From positions 676,359 through 740,358 of the forward strand of contig CANLVO010000002.1 of the NCBI GenBank assembly GCA_947494645.1: a stretch of DNA of 64,000 nt, read 5' to 3'. The notes below the pieces were generated by a model. That model ran no database searches and was not told the origin of the DNA. It was given only the letters and a program-made list of their open reading frames with translations. Numbering within the stretch: the first letter of the stretch is position 1; every line of letters starts with the position of its first letter. Of the stretch, positions 53,412 through 62,970 are shown in pieces. The stretch is from an uncultured Litoreibacter sp. (GTDB taxonomy: Bacteria > Pseudomonadota > Alphaproteobacteria > Rhodobacterales > Rhodobacteraceae). The translations under genes and the position numbers were made by a program.

Positions 53412-56356
53412 GGGCCCACCCTTATCTGTCTTGGTTTCTGGGTGATGTCCCATTCGCCGTAGCGGGCCAGCTGGTCGTAATCCTGGTCCCAGCGTTCCTC
53501 GTAGACGGCTCTGCGGGCGGCATAGCCTTGGTCTGGATCTTGGTATTCGGCGATGAGCTCTTCCAGCTCAGCCCAGACTTTGGCGATCTCTTGGGCGTCC
53601 GCATCGACGGAGGCCTCACCGGGTGTAGAGCCCAGCCCTATATAGCTGGCCTGCCGCACTACGGTGCTGGGAAAATCTTCAAACCCGTTTGCGGCCCCGA
53701 TGGCGGCCAGCAGAGGCAGTTGTTTGTTGAAGTTTTTCTGCACCTTGTCGGTCGGCAGGGTGCCGCTCTTGTAGTCATAAAGCACCAGCGCGCCGCTGTC
53801 ATCGCGGTCCACCCGGTCGGCAAAACCGCGCAGGGTGAAGCCAAGCTTGGCGCTGGTACGAAACCCTTCCGCCTCAAACCCGATTGGCGTCGCAATGGCA
53901 CGCCGAGCGCGTTCGGTCTGAATAAACCAAGGCAAGGCGCGGGCGAGCTTGGACAGCCAGAAGCTCCGCGTGGCGGGCCATGCGATATGGCGGGCAAAGA
54001 CTTGTTCGGCAAGCTCCATAAAGGCCGCCTCGGGCGCGTCAGGCAGGGCTTCCGGGTGCTGTTCGACGAACTGATGCAGTACCTTGTGGATGATCTCGCC
54101 CCGCAACGCGGCATCGGCTTCTGGCAGCAACGGCTTCAGCGGGCGCAGCTTCAGGATATGGCGGGCATAGACCGCATAGGGGTCGCGGATCAGCGTCTCG
54201 ATATGGGTGACCGAGAGCTGCTTTGGCCGTGCGTCCGCAGGGGGTTGCGGTGCAGGGCGGAGCGCTTTGGACAGCCCTAATGTCGGTGTGTCATAGCTAT
54301 GTGCCATCGCAATCCATGCATTGCCGCGCGCCTGCATGTCGGCATAGGCCTCGTTGCCCTCACCAGGCAAACCGGTCAGCAGATTGGCGATGCGGTTCAG
54401 CCAACGCGACGGCACGGTTTCCGCCTCGCTGTCGCGAATGGAGCGGGTCAGCCAGACCTCGCCTGCGGCAACGCCTTGCTGAAAATCATGCGCTGACAGG
54501 CCGATACGCGCCTCTGGCAGGCGCAGCCCTGCATCGCGCCGCATGTCGCGGTTCAGCCAAGGGTCGGGCTCCGGCATTGCAGGCCAAGTGCCGTCGTTCA
54601 GCCCGGCGAGGATCACCAGATCCGCGCCTTGCACGCGCGCCTCCAGCGTGCCCCAGATCATGATGTCTGGGTGGGAGAAGAACGGATCACGCGTCTCTTC
54701 GCGTGACAAGAGGGCCGCAATGAGGTCGCGGTATTCGGCGGGGCTGTAACGGCCAGCATGTGAGGCGGCGTTGATCAGCGACGCCATGATCTCTTGTGCC
54801 TTCTCGCCAGCAGACTTGAGCCAAAGATGTGCCATGTCGTCCGGGTCTGGCCCTTTGGTCAGCTGCTCGGTCAGGGCAACATGATCGGCGGTAATTCGGG
54901 TGAGGTCGCCACTGCTGAGCGCTGAAAGCGCCTCGAGATTTGTCCAGATCCAGTCGTGCCACGCGACAGTGCCGGGATCATCTGCCTCGCGCTTCTGCGC
55001 CCAGTTTTCGGTATGCGCTCGCCGCAACGCCGGAGGGCCGCCGCGAAGGACCTTCATCTCAAGGTCGCGAGTGCGCGAAAGATGGGCAGAACGGTGATCG
55101 CCACAAACCAGCGGATGTTTCAGAAGCGAAAGCAGCGCGTTTGGGGCTGGTTCCCGGTTGATCAACTCAGCTGTCTGACGCAGCAGCCGGCCCGGCGGGC
55201 TAAGGTCCAGCCTTGCACCCGCACTGTCATTGGCGTCGATGCGCCAAGCCTGCAACGCGGCAGAGACCTGCCGTGTCAGCGTCTGATCCGTGGTGATCAG
55301 GGCCGCGCGGGTGCCCTCTGCCGCCGCTTGCCGAAGACGCAGTGCAATGGCCAGGGCTTCAAGACGCGGAGTGGGGGCCTCGAGTAGTGTGAGGCCTTCG
55401 GTGGCTTGAGCAATACCGCCCAGCGCCGGACCCTCTTCCAGCCAAGCGTCGGTGACCGGGGCGGGGCGCAGAGCCAGCGACACCAGCGCATTGCGCTTTG
55501 GACTGGCGGGTTGGGCATCGGTCCAAACGCCTATATCCCGCGGACGAAGGTCAAGATCCTGCATCAACTTGGCATATCTGAACTGCGGGTGATCCTCGCT
55601 TGGGGCAGGTCCGTCGGGGTCGCCTGCAAGGCTGGTCCAAAGATCGTCGGGCATTTCAGCATCAAACCCGGGCAGCAGCAACGCGCCCTGAGGCAGTAGC
55701 GACACCGCGCGCATGAACGCCCGTGTTGTGCCGCGCGATCCGGTGGACCCTGCGACCAAGATGGGATGGTCGGGCGGATCAGCCTGCCATTTCAGGGCCA
55801 TCGCCTCGACAACAGCGCGTTGACGCCCTTCGGCGTCCAGCTGCGCGTCTGGTCCCAGATAGTCCTTCACCAAAGCGATGAATCGCTGGCTCCGCGCCCA
55901 GTGCTCAGAGTGTCGACCGACGTCTAAGCCAGCAATTGCTTCGACGGAAACGTCCTCGCTTTGCATTTCTTCGAACAGGGCGGCCAGCGTATCGGCCAGA
56001 TCGTAGGCCGCAGTCGTGGCTGCGAAATCCCTGTCGGCCTCAATCAGCTTGCGGACCAACTGCGCCAAGTCCAATCGGCGTGCCAAACCGTCGATGGGCA
56101 AAGGCAAATCCGGTACCGGGTCGTGGGCCAGATCGGTGATCAGGTTGATGCGCGGCAAAAGCAATGCACCTTGCGCCTCAAACAACTGCTTGATCCGGCG
56201 TTGCATGCGCGAGGTGTTGACGTAGATCACCACCCGGGCCAGTGCCTCCGGTGGTGTGCCCGCCAACCGCTGCGTGACACCGTCGGCCAGGGCGCTGGCG
56301 AAATCGACGCCCATTGGCAGCCCGAAGACGCGAGGCTTTGGCTGCGGGTCAAACAT
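53408..56356 (-). CDS. addB: Double-strand break repair protein AddB
   Basis: 982 residues from MFDPQPKPRVFGLPMGVDFASALADGV at 56356, overlapping the murU stop by 8 bases. LPRINLITDLAHDPVPDLPLP, the ARVQGADLVILAGLNDGTWPAMPEPDPWLNRDMR stretch and the C-terminal nuclease motif ALVLYDYKSG are characteristic of the alphaproteobacterial AddB. The N-terminal helicase-like part has no Walker A, as expected. It is the structural and second nuclease subunit of the AddAB complex. Confidence 0.94.
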   Translation of the reverse strand: MFDPQPKPRVFGLPMGVDFASALADGVTQRLAGTPPEALARVVIYVNTSRMQRRIKQLFEAQGALLLPRINLITDLAHDPVPDLPLPIDGLARRLDLAQLVRKLIEADRDFAATTAAYDLADTLAALFEEMQSEDVSVEAIAGLDVGRHSEHWARSQRFIALVKDYLGPDAQLDAEGRQRAVVEAMALKWQADPPDHPILVAGSTGSRGTTRAFMRAVSLLPQGALLLPGFDAEMPDDLWTSLAGDPDGPAPSEDHPQFRYAKLMQDLDLRPRDIGVWTDAQPASPKRNALVSLALRPAPVTDAWLEEGPALGGIAQATEGLTLLEAPTPRLEALAIALRLRQAAAEGTRAALITTDQTLTRQVSAALQAWRIDANDSAGARLDLSPPGRLLRQTAELINREPAPNALLSLLKHPLVCGDHRSAHLSRTRDLEMKVLRGGPPALRRAHTENWAQKREADDPGTVAWHDWIWTNLEALSALSSGDLTRITADHVALTEQLTKGPDPDDMAHLWLKSAGEKAQEIMASLINAASHAGRYSPAEYRDLIAALLSREETRDPFFSHPDIMIWGTLEARVQGADLVILAGLNDGTWPAMPEPDPWLNRDMRRDAGLRLPEARIGLSAHDFQQGVAAGEVWLTRSIRDSEAETVPSRWLNRIANLLTGLPGEGNEAYADMQARGNAWIAMAHSYDTPTLGLSKALRPAPQPPADARPKQLSVTHIETLIRDPYAVYARHILKLRPLKPLLPEADAALRGEIIHKVLHQFVEQHPEALPDAPEAAFMELAEQVFARHIAWPATRSFWLSKLARALPWFIQTERARRAIATPIGFEAEGFRTSAKLGFTLRGFADRVDRDDSGALVLYDYKSGTLPTDKVQKNFNKQLPLLAAIGAANGFEDFPSTVVRQASYIGLGSTPGEASVDADAQEIAKVWAELEELIAEYQDPDQGYAARRAVYEERWDQDYDQLARYGEWDITQKPRQIRVGP

Positions 56357-57029
56357 CGCGCAGCATCTTTTCGGCAAGCGGGATGCCCGCGGGCGTGCCG
56401 ACATCAGCCCAGTGGCCGGGATAGTCGATACCAAAGAGCGTGCCGCGTTCCAGCAGTCGATCCCAGATGACGTTCAACGAAAATATGCGGTCGGTGACAT
56501 TGTCAAAGACCGAGCGCCTGACCAGCTGCACGCCGGTATAGACCGCGCCGTCTTTGCTGCGGCTGATGCGGCCTTGCGCATCACGTTGAAAATCACCTGT
56601 GCCTTTGAAACCAACCGTTTGGGCCAACGGCACCAGAAGGACCAAAGCGTCCATCTCCGCGCGCCAAGCGTCTCGCAACAGCCCAAGTGGATTTGGCCCG
56701 CGCCAGATGGCATCAGAATTCAGGGTTGCGACGGGGTCGCCTGTCATGCGGGGCAGCGCCGCTTTCAGTCCGCCGCCGGTCTCCAGAATGTCCGGAGCCT
56801 CAATGTGCAGCGTGACGTCGGCGGGCAGATGGTCGCGCATTTGCGCGGCCCGGTAATGCGCGTTGACGTGCGGGTTCAGGCCTTCCTCTCTGGCGAGGTC
56901 CAGCGCGTGGTCGATCAGCGGCTTGCCCGCGACCGGCACCAAAGGTTTGGGCATCGTGTCAGTGAGGGGGGCCATGCGGGTGCCGAAGCCCGCGCCAAAG
57001 ATCAGGATATCGCTCAGCGCCTCAGACAT
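56349..57029 (-). CDS. murU: N-acetylmuramate alpha-1-phosphate uridylyltransferase (MurU-like)
   Basis: 226 residues. ILIFGAGFGTRMAPLTDTMPKPLVPVAGKPLIDHALD is the nucleotidyltransferase signature, and NSDAIWRG carries the metal-binding aspartate. Adjacent to an AmgK-type sugar kinase, it most likely makes UDP-MurNAc from MurNAc 1-phosphate in the anabolic peptidoglycan recycling route known from Pseudomonas. That route bypasses MurA and gives intrinsic fosfomycin tolerance. Start and stop overlap both neighbours. Confidence 0.88.
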   Translation of the reverse strand: MSEALSDILIFGAGFGTRMAPLTDTMPKPLVPVAGKPLIDHALDLAREEGLNPHVNAHYRAAQMRDHLPADVTLHIEAPDILETGGGLKAALPRMTGDPVATLNSDAIWRGPNPLGLLRDAWRAEMDALVLLVPLAQTVGFKGTGDFQRDAQGRISRSKDGAVYTGVQLVRRSVFDNVTDRIFSLNVIWDRLLERGTLFGIDYPGHWADVGTPAGIPLAEKMLRDV

Positions 57030-58029
57030 GGGTGGCCTTAATCTTTGCGATCAATGGGGGTTCAGGTGGTGGCATATGGGCGTCGACCCAAGACCTAAGC
57101 TCCGCCAAGGCTGGATGGGTCAGGTCGTCTTGCAGGTTGCGCCAAACCCGGGGGAGCAAGTCAGGATAATGCTGCTTTCTGTCGCGGATGCAGAGCCTGG
57201 TGAACACGCCGATGATGCGAAGATTTCGTTGGGCGCTGCAGAGAGCATATGTGCTTCTGAATGGCTCAGCGTCCGTCCCGCTTCGCTCAAGGTAAGCCGC
57301 GAAGGCTGCTTGTTGCACCTCGGGGGTGACGTCCCTGCGGGCGTCTTTCAAGAGCGAGGCCAAATCGTAAGCGTCGGGTCCGAGCATGGCGTCTTGAAAG
57401 TCCAGAAGTCCAACGCGTGCGGGTCCCTCGCGTTGCGGAAGCCAGAGCAGGTTTTCGGCGTGGTAGTCCCGTTGAACCAACACAAATGGCGAGGTCAGAT
57501 GATGATGAAGCAGTCCGCTGATCAGATCGGAATACTCGTTGCATCGTGCGTCGCTGACAGGCCGGGTGAACGCCAGATACCAGTCCGTCGCCAGCATCGC
57601 GGTTTGCGCCATTTCATCAGCACCGTAATGCGCCAGCCCCTCGGGCGGGGTTTGTCGCTGGGCAGTCAAAAGCGCGTCAATCGCCGCATCGTAGAGCGTT
57701 GACTCGAGGCTGTTATCGTTCTCAAGCACCCGCGCAAACAAGTCATCACCGAGGTCTTCGAGGATCATGAAGCCGTGTTCTGCGTCCCGGGCCAGAATTT
57801 GCGGGGCGCTTAGGGACGCGCTGCGCAGATGGTTGGCGATCTTGACAAAGGGCCGAATGTCTTCGCCCTTTTCAGGCGGGGCGTCCATCAAGACCGCCCG
57901 GCCCAGTTCAGGGTGCGTAAGCCGGTCATAGCGGCGGTTGGATGCATCCCCCACCAGCACCTCGCGCCGCGCGTCTCCCCATCCGGAAAGGTGGAGAAAG
58001 ACCTCCAGAGCCTTCTCGCGAGCAGTCAT
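57022..58029 (-). CDS. amgK: Anomeric MurNAc/GlcNAc kinase (AmgK-like, APH fold)
   Basis: 335 residues from MTAREKALEVFLHLSGW at 58029, overlapping the tsaE stop by 4 bases. The aminoglycoside-phosphotransferase fold is clear: GFMILEDLGDDLFA (hinge), LVQRDYHAENLLWLP (catalytic loop) and VGLLDFQDAMLGPDAYDLASLLKD (metal site). Next to murU, it should phosphorylate MurNAc and GlcNAc at the anomeric carbon rather than act on antibiotics. Together they feed recycled MurNAc back to UDP-MurNAc. Confidence 0.88.
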   Translation of the reverse strand: MTAREKALEVFLHLSGWGDARREVLVGDASNRRYDRLTHPELGRAVLMDAPPEKGEDIRPFVKIANHLRSASLSAPQILARDAEHGFMILEDLGDDLFARVLENDNSLESTLYDAAIDALLTAQRQTPPEGLAHYGADEMAQTAMLATDWYLAFTRPVSDARCNEYSDLISGLLHHHLTSPFVLVQRDYHAENLLWLPQREGPARVGLLDFQDAMLGPDAYDLASLLKDARRDVTPEVQQAAFAAYLERSGTDAEPFRSTYALCSAQRNLRIIGVFTRLCIRDRKQHYPDLLPRVWRNLQDDLTHPALAELRSWVDAHMPPPEPPLIAKIKATHV

Positions 58030-58517
58030 TGCGACAGACTTTCTTGCAGGCGATCCAATACTGCCGCCGCGTTGCCGGTAGCAGAAATATCGGCGGTGCG
58101 AGTGCCCTCCGAGGGACCATAGCCTAGCGTGATCGTCAGCGCGTCGGTGCTGCTTTCTCCCATCCGGTCGGGCCATTCCACTAGGCAAAAGGCGGTGTCG
58201 AAGGCCGCATCCAAACCCAGCTCATTCAGCTCCGCGGTAGAGGTCAGACGGTAAAGATCCGCGTGCCAGATTTCGAGCGGGCCCGCCTCGTAGGTTTGCA
58301 CGATCGTGAAGGTGGGCGAAGGGACGTCTTCAAGCTGGCCATGTTCGGCCAACAGATGCTGGATCGTCTGCCGCGCCACGGTTGTTTTGCCAGCGCCTAC
58401 GGGACCGTCGAGTAGAACCGTTAAGCCGGGGGCCGCCAGCTTGGCCAGTGACGTGGCAAGCTGCAGCGTCTCCTGTTCGGAGGCAAGGTCGATGGTCAAG
58501 GGCGCGCCGGACGTCAT
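58026..58517 (-). CDS. tsaE: tRNA threonylcarbamoyladenosine biosynthesis ATPase TsaE
   Basis: 163 residues. Walker A LDGPVGAGKTTVARQTI, then DVPSPTFTIVQTYE and LYRLTSTAELNELGLDAAF, and VEWPDR are the YjeE/TsaE family landmarks. It is the ATPase that regenerates the TsaBD complex making t6A37 in ANN-decoding tRNAs, an essential modification. It opens the tsaE-amgK-murU-addB-addA block and is preceded by the DivL-like gene on the same strand. Confidence 0.95.
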   Translation of the reverse strand: MTSGAPLTIDLASEQETLQLATSLAKLAAPGLTVLLDGPVGAGKTTVARQTIQHLLAEHGQLEDVPSPTFTIVQTYEAGPLEIWHADLYRLTSTAELNELGLDAAFDTAFCLVEWPDRMGESSTDALTITLGYGPSEGTRTADISATGNAAAVLDRLQESLSQ

Positions 58518-58559
58518 CGGGCGAGTTTTACCGCACCGCGCCCCGCCCGCAAGGACCGA

Positions 58560-60128
58560 TCAGTTGTTCAGGCTGGCAAGCGGAGAAAAGTCGGCCGGCA
58601 ATGCATTGGCAGGCTCGAAGCTCACAAGTGTCGCGCCGCCCGCAAGCGGCAGAAACCTGCATGCCAATTGACCACCATCTTCCAGATCGGCTGAACCAAA
58701 CCACTCAACCCGTTCGCCAGCATGGGACACAAATTCGCGAACATCGCCCCAAAGCGGCGTCGGCAGGCTTTTGGTTTGCCAATGGCTGGAGGCGTCGACG
58801 ATATTTGTTTGCTCCAGCACCAGCTCGGGATCCGTGCCCCAAAGCGTTGAATAAGCCTCGTTGGACAAGGTCAAATTGCCGGATGCGTCAAACACAGCAA
58901 TGGCTTGGGGCAGGTTGTCCAGCAATGATTGGCTGACTTCCAGCTCACGGCGAAACTTGCGGGTGAGCGAAATTTCAGCGCTGACATCTTCGATCAGGAA
59001 GGCCACGGCCCCTTCGGGATGCGGGCGACCGGTGACCTTGTAGGTTTGGCCGGTGGGCAGCACCCAGGTTTCCAGATAAGTGCCGTTCACGGCAGAGTTC
59101 TCCAACTCGACCAGCTTGCGCCGCCAGTCTTTGAAATCCTTGCGCTCAGGCAACATGCGCTTTTCGCGCATCCGGTTGATCACATCATACAGCGTGGGAC
59201 GGGCGGCGAGCCATTCGGGTTCCAGCGTGGTGAGCTCCATCAATGCGGGATTGAACAGTTGCAGCTGGCGAGAGCGGTCGAAAATCGCGAGCCCCACGGG
59301 CAGGGCCGCGAAGGTCTGGGTCAGGGTCTGCATGAAATTGCGCAGCGTCTCTTCGGCCTGCACGGTTTTCGAGCTGTCACAGGCGTAGTGCACCGTCGCG
59401 TTGCCGTGGCCGTGGGAGGTGATGTCAAACCATCTGGTGGTACCGTCTTGCAAGGTCAGCGGTGCACGGCGGGCATGTGGGGTCTCGCCCGGCGGGGTGA
59501 TCGCCGCGCCGTCAAACAGGCGTTTGGGCGGCCAGAGTGTACAGTCATTTGGATCCACGCCTTCTGCCAACTCAAGATAGGCGCTATTGACCCAGTCAAT
59601 GTCGCCCGCGCTGCTTTCGCGCCAAATCACGGCTGGGGAGGTCGAGACGGTGTTGCGCAGCACCGTCAGCTCTCGCTCATTGGCATCTGTGACGGCCCGG
59701 TCGACCAGAACTTTGCGGGCCAGCAGATGTGGCAGGCCGGTGACCACGAAGCGGGTGCGTTTCGGTTGGCAATCTACTTTGACAGAAATGGGCCCGTCGG
59801 TGGTGACATCTGATAGCTCGAACCGGGCGCTCTCAGTTTGGGCTGCAGCAAAAGAATGTGCAAAGCCGGGGAAAATGTCGGCCAGCCGCTCGCTCAACCG
59901 CGTGAGAGGACCTTCTTCCAGGTCTTCATGGGACAGAGCCGCGCGGGCGCGGGGGCAGGCATCGACCAGCATGTCGCCTTCAAAGGTCAGCTCGTGACGG
60001 TCGTCTGAGCCTCCGGATTGCGCTGGTTTTGAGACTACAGTGAGGCGCAGAGCGAACAGGCCAATAAGGCTTAATGCGAGGCCTCCGAGAAACAAAAGCG
60101 GGATGGGTTGCACAAAAAGAAGCGTCAC
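58560..60128 (-). CDS. Membrane-anchored PAS-domain protein, candidate DivL
   Basis: 522 residues. One N-terminal membrane span (about 8-27) is followed by three PAS-like repeats: about 150-240 (TSPAVIWRESSAGDIDWVNSAYLEL), about 270-385 (LPVGLAIFDRSRQLQLFNPALMELTTLEPEWL) and about 395-500 (LPQAIAVFDASGNLTLSNEAYSTLWG). A short helix (RKFRRELEVSQSLLD) lies between the last two. There is no HisKA or HATPase domain. The gene precedes tsaE, a neighbourhood I associate with divL in alphaproteobacteria, and Rhodobacter DivL is described as a PAS protein without kinase output. A perfect CtrA box lies 54 bases upstream. The DivL assignment is inference. Confidence 0.72.
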   Translation of the reverse strand: MTLLFVQPIPLLFLGGLALSLIGLFALRLTVVSKPAQSGGSDDRHELTFEGDMLVDACPRARAALSHEDLEEGPLTRLSERLADIFPGFAHSFAAAQTESARFELSDVTTDGPISVKVDCQPKRTRFVVTGLPHLLARKVLVDRAVTDANERELTVLRNTVSTSPAVIWRESSAGDIDWVNSAYLELAEGVDPNDCTLWPPKRLFDGAAITPPGETPHARRAPLTLQDGTTRWFDITSHGHGNATVHYACDSSKTVQAEETLRNFMQTLTQTFAALPVGLAIFDRSRQLQLFNPALMELTTLEPEWLAARPTLYDVINRMREKRMLPERKDFKDWRRKLVELENSAVNGTYLETWVLPTGQTYKVTGRPHPEGAVAFLIEDVSAEISLTRKFRRELEVSQSLLDNLPQAIAVFDASGNLTLSNEAYSTLWGTDPELVLEQTNIVDASSHWQTKSLPTPLWGDVREFVSHAGERVEWFGSADLEDGGQLACRFLPLAGGATLVSFEPANALPADFSPLASLNN

Positions 60129-60181
60129 AGGCAGGGATTCCTTTTCCGGCGGCAGACCCGGGGAAAGGAACCATATGCTGG

Positions 60182-60197
60182 TTAATGCGCCGTTAAA
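60182..60197 (-). promoter_or_regulatory. CtrA-type box TTAA-N7-TTAAC upstream of the DivL-like gene
   Basis: On the minus strand the sequence reads TTTAACGGCGCATTAACC, a perfect TTAA-N7-TTAAC in the direction of the gene. It is 54-69 bases before the start codon, within the promoter region between the regB stop and the PAS gene. Together with the box at 11521 it suggests that a CtrA regulon operates in this organism. Confidence 0.6.
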
Positions 60198-60229
60198 TCG
60201 TGGGCTGACTAATTGAGCCTAGGCCGCTC

Positions 60230-61618
60230 TCAGATCTGGATCGGCTGGTTTTGCCCCAGCGCATCGGAGGGTCCGTCCTGCGTGCTGACCAAAGCAGACA
60301 AGGGCCAAGTAACCTCTGCGATGGCGCCACGTCTTTCTAGCTGTTGGCCGGACTCAGCGGCGCCATTCTCGAAGCTGACTTTCGCGCCGCTGCGTTCCAG
60401 CAGGGTTTTTGCGATAAACAGCCCCAGCCCCATGCCTTCATATTCCGGGCGGGCGATTGCGTCTTGCAGCGATTTTCTGCGGCGGACGAAAGGCTCGCCT
60501 ATGCGGCCCAGCATGTCCACCGGATAGCCTGGGCCGTCATCCATCACCCGGATCGTGATGTGGTTTTCGGCCCAGCTGGCGTCGAGCCAGACCTCTTGAG
60601 CCGCGAAATCGACAGCATTCTGGATCAGGTTGCGCAGCCCGTGGATCACTTCGGGTTTGCGCAGGATCACCGGCATGCGGGCGTCATCTTGCGTATCCCC
60701 AGCGGCGTCGAAATGCAGCGACTTGCCACGGTCTTTATGCGGCTCGGCGGCCTCTTCGATGAGGGTGATCAAGGGTGCGCTGCGCAAGTGAAGGTCCTCT
60801 TTCCCAGCGCGGCCCATAGAATGCAGGATGTCGCGGCAGCGGTCAGCCTGCTCGCTGATCAGCATGGTGTCCTCGTGCAGGTCTGGCTGGTCCTGCAGTT
60901 CTTCCTGTAGCTCCGCACTGGCAAGCTTGATGGTCGCCAGTGGCGTACCAAGTTCGTGGGCGGCGGCGGCGACAACCCCGCCCAGATCGGTTAGCTTTTG
61001 CTCGCGCGCCAGCGCCATTTGCGTGGCCATCAGGGCTTGGCTCATCGAGTACGTCTCGGATGTCACTCGGCCTGCATATATTGCCAAGAACACGATCCCA
61101 ATCATGATGGCGACCCAAAAACCGGCGACAAAGAGCGGGGGCATCTCGAGGATTGCACCCTGCACGGTGCGCAGAGGCAGGTGGTAGACTGACAAGGCTG
61201 AGATCAAGATCACGGCCAGCCCTCCGACCAACATGGTAGACCGGGTCCGCAAAGTCATTGCTGAAACCGTCACGGGGGCGAGAATGAGCAGCGCAAAAGG
61301 GTTGTTCAGCCCGCCGGTCAAGTAGACCAGCAAGGCCAGTTGAGAGAGGTCAAACAACAAGGTCAGCAGCACCTCGCGTTCCGCCAGCCAGCGGTTATCG
61401 GGATAGAAAACGATCGCTAGAACATTCGAAACGATCAAAGCGCCCACCGCCGCGGCGCAGAGGCCCACCGGGATTGCCAGCTCAAGCGACTGGCTTGCTG
61501 CAAAGATCGCGGCGCCTTGGCCAAGGATTGCGAGCCAGCGCAGGATGATCAGCGTGCGCAGGCGCACCACACCTTGGCGGGCGCTGGACACGCCAATGCC
61601 AGTGGACATGTCGCTCAT
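60230..61618 (-). CDS. regB: Redox-sensing histidine kinase RegB/PrrB
   Basis: 462 residues. Six membrane spans fill about 25-182, with the quinone-sensing heptapeptide GGLNNPF at 102-108. The H-box AAAHELGTPLATI has phosphorylatable H221, and the redox-active cysteine is conserved in EQADRCRDILHSM (C261). The ATPase region shows NLIQNAVDFA and MGLGLFIAKTLLERSG. RegB phosphorylates RegA as oxygen falls, to control photosynthesis, respiration, carbon and nitrogen fixation genes. It is divergent from senC-regA, the canonical arrangement. Confidence 0.96.
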   Translation of the reverse strand: MSDMSTGIGVSSARQGVVRLRTLIILRWLAILGQGAAIFAASQSLELAIPVGLCAAAVGALIVSNVLAIVFYPDNRWLAEREVLLTLLFDLSQLALLVYLTGGLNNPFALLILAPVTVSAMTLRTRSTMLVGGLAVILISALSVYHLPLRTVQGAILEMPPLFVAGFWVAIMIGIVFLAIYAGRVTSETYSMSQALMATQMALAREQKLTDLGGVVAAAAHELGTPLATIKLASAELQEELQDQPDLHEDTMLISEQADRCRDILHSMGRAGKEDLHLRSAPLITLIEEAAEPHKDRGKSLHFDAAGDTQDDARMPVILRKPEVIHGLRNLIQNAVDFAAQEVWLDASWAENHITIRVMDDGPGYPVDMLGRIGEPFVRRRKSLQDAIARPEYEGMGLGLFIAKTLLERSGAKVSFENGAAESGQQLERRGAIAEVTWPLSALVSTQDGPSDALGQNQPIQI

Positions 61619-61713
61619 GATGTAAACGTGATGGGCAGCGTCATAATGGCCGATTGATACTGGAGTAGAGATGGCGGATCAACGTGGCAACGTATCGTAA
61701 GTGGAGAGCTCTG

Positions 61714-62334
61714 ATGAAGACATCCTATGTTTGGCTGGCCGGCGGGGTTCTTGCTGCCTTGATCGCGTTCACGGTCGGAATGATCGTCTTTTCGGACTCC
61801 CCGGAAGACCAGTTCGCGCAGTGCAGCCAAGGGTCGGTCGCAGGTGGCGACATAGGCGGGCCATTCACGCTGGTCTCAGGTGAAGGCGTCGAGGTGACCG
61901 AGAAAGACGTCATCACAGAGCCATCGCTGGTTTACTTTGGGTACACTTATTGCCCGGATGTCTGTCCGCTGGATGCGGCCCGAAATGCTGAGGCCGTAGA
62001 TCTACTTGATGGGCTCGGTGTCGCTGCAACGCCGCTCTTTATCTCTGTCGACCCTGAGCGCGACACGCCAGAGGTTGTTGCCGAGTTTGCAGATGTGATG
62101 CATCCCAAGATGATCGGGCTGACGGGCTCTCCAGCACAAGTCAAGGCTGCCAGCCAAGCTTACCGGACATTCTACAAAAAGCAGCCGGGTGGGGGTGACG
62201 ATTATTTGGTGGACCATTCCACATTTACCTACCTTGTGCTGCCTGAGCAGGGTTTCGTAGATTTCTTCCGCCGTGATGCGACCCCTGACCAGATTGCAGA
62301 GACGGTGGCGTGCTACGCGAATGCGACCTCCTAG
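61714..62334 (+). CDS. senC: SCO-family protein SenC/PrrC
   Basis: 206 residues from MKTSYVWLAGGVLAALIAF at 61714, with GGAG 7 bases upstream. One membrane anchor is followed by a thioredoxin-like domain whose copper site is YTYCPDVCPLDAARN (CxxxC), with the later histidine in YLVDHSTFTYLV. SCO proteins deliver copper to the CuA centre of cytochrome c oxidase; in Rhodobacter PrrC/SenC also influences the RegBA signal. It is first of the senC-regA pair. Confidence 0.95.
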   Translation: MKTSYVWLAGGVLAALIAFTVGMIVFSDSPEDQFAQCSQGSVAGGDIGGPFTLVSGEGVEVTEKDVITEPSLVYFGYTYCPDVCPLDAARNAEAVDLLDGLGVAATPLFISVDPERDTPEVVAEFADVMHPKMIGLTGSPAQVKAASQAYRTFYKKQPGGGDDYLVDHSTFTYLVLPEQGFVDFFRRDATPDQIAETVACYANATS

Positions 62335-62415
62335 AGTTGAATCGTCCTGAAGATTTGACCGCAAGGTCGGCGCACCCTACCTAAGAGGCAACAATTGCTC
62401 AGAAAGGTCGGTGCA

Positions 62416-62970
62416 ATGGCTGACAGCACACTTGCCAAGATTGGGGAGGACCGCTCCCTGCTGATCGTCGATGATGACGAGCCGTTCCTGCGCCGTCTCG
62501 CCCGCGCTATGGAAAAGCGGGGCTTCGAGCCAGAGGCGGTGGAAACCGTCGCGGCTGGGAAGGCTATCGCTACGGCGCGGCCTCCGGCCTATGCGGTCAT
62601 CGACTTGCGGCTTGAGGATGGCAATGGGCTGGATGTGGTTGAGGTGCTCCGCGAACGCCGCCCCGATGCGCGGGTTGTGGTGCTGACAGGCTACGGCGCG
62701 ATTGCGACGGCGGTGGCGGCAGTCAAGATCGGGGCCACAGATTATCTGTCCAAACCCGCAGATGCCAATGACGTCACCAACGCGCTTTTGGCCAGCAGCG
62801 ACGAGCGCCCGCCACCACCCGAGAATCCGATGTCGGCGGACCGCGTGCGCTGGGAACACATTCAGAGGGTCTATGAGCTGTGCGACCGCAACGTCTCAGA
62901 GACTGCGCGGCGGCTTAACATGCACCGCCGGACCTTGCAGCGGATTCTGGCCAAGCGGAGCCCGCGCTAA
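62416..62970 (+). CDS. regA: Redox response regulator RegA/PrrA/ActR
   Basis: 184 residues from MADSTLAKIGEDRSLLIVDDDEPF. The receiver has D63 in VIDLRLEDGNGLDV and K113 in YLSKPAD. A four-proline linker (ERPPPPENP, about 130-138) and a Fis-type helix-turn-helix (NVSETARRLNMHRRTLQRILAKR) follow, exactly the RegA plan. It is the DNA-binding partner of RegB. The lipoprotein gene starts directly at its stop. Confidence 0.97.
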   Translation: MADSTLAKIGEDRSLLIVDDDEPFLRRLARAMEKRGFEPEAVETVAAGKAIATARPPAYAVIDLRLEDGNGLDVVEVLRERRPDARVVVLTGYGAIATAVAAVKIGATDYLSKPADANDVTNALLASSDERPPPPENPMSADRVRWEHIQRVYELCDRNVSETARRLNMHRRTLQRILAKRSPR

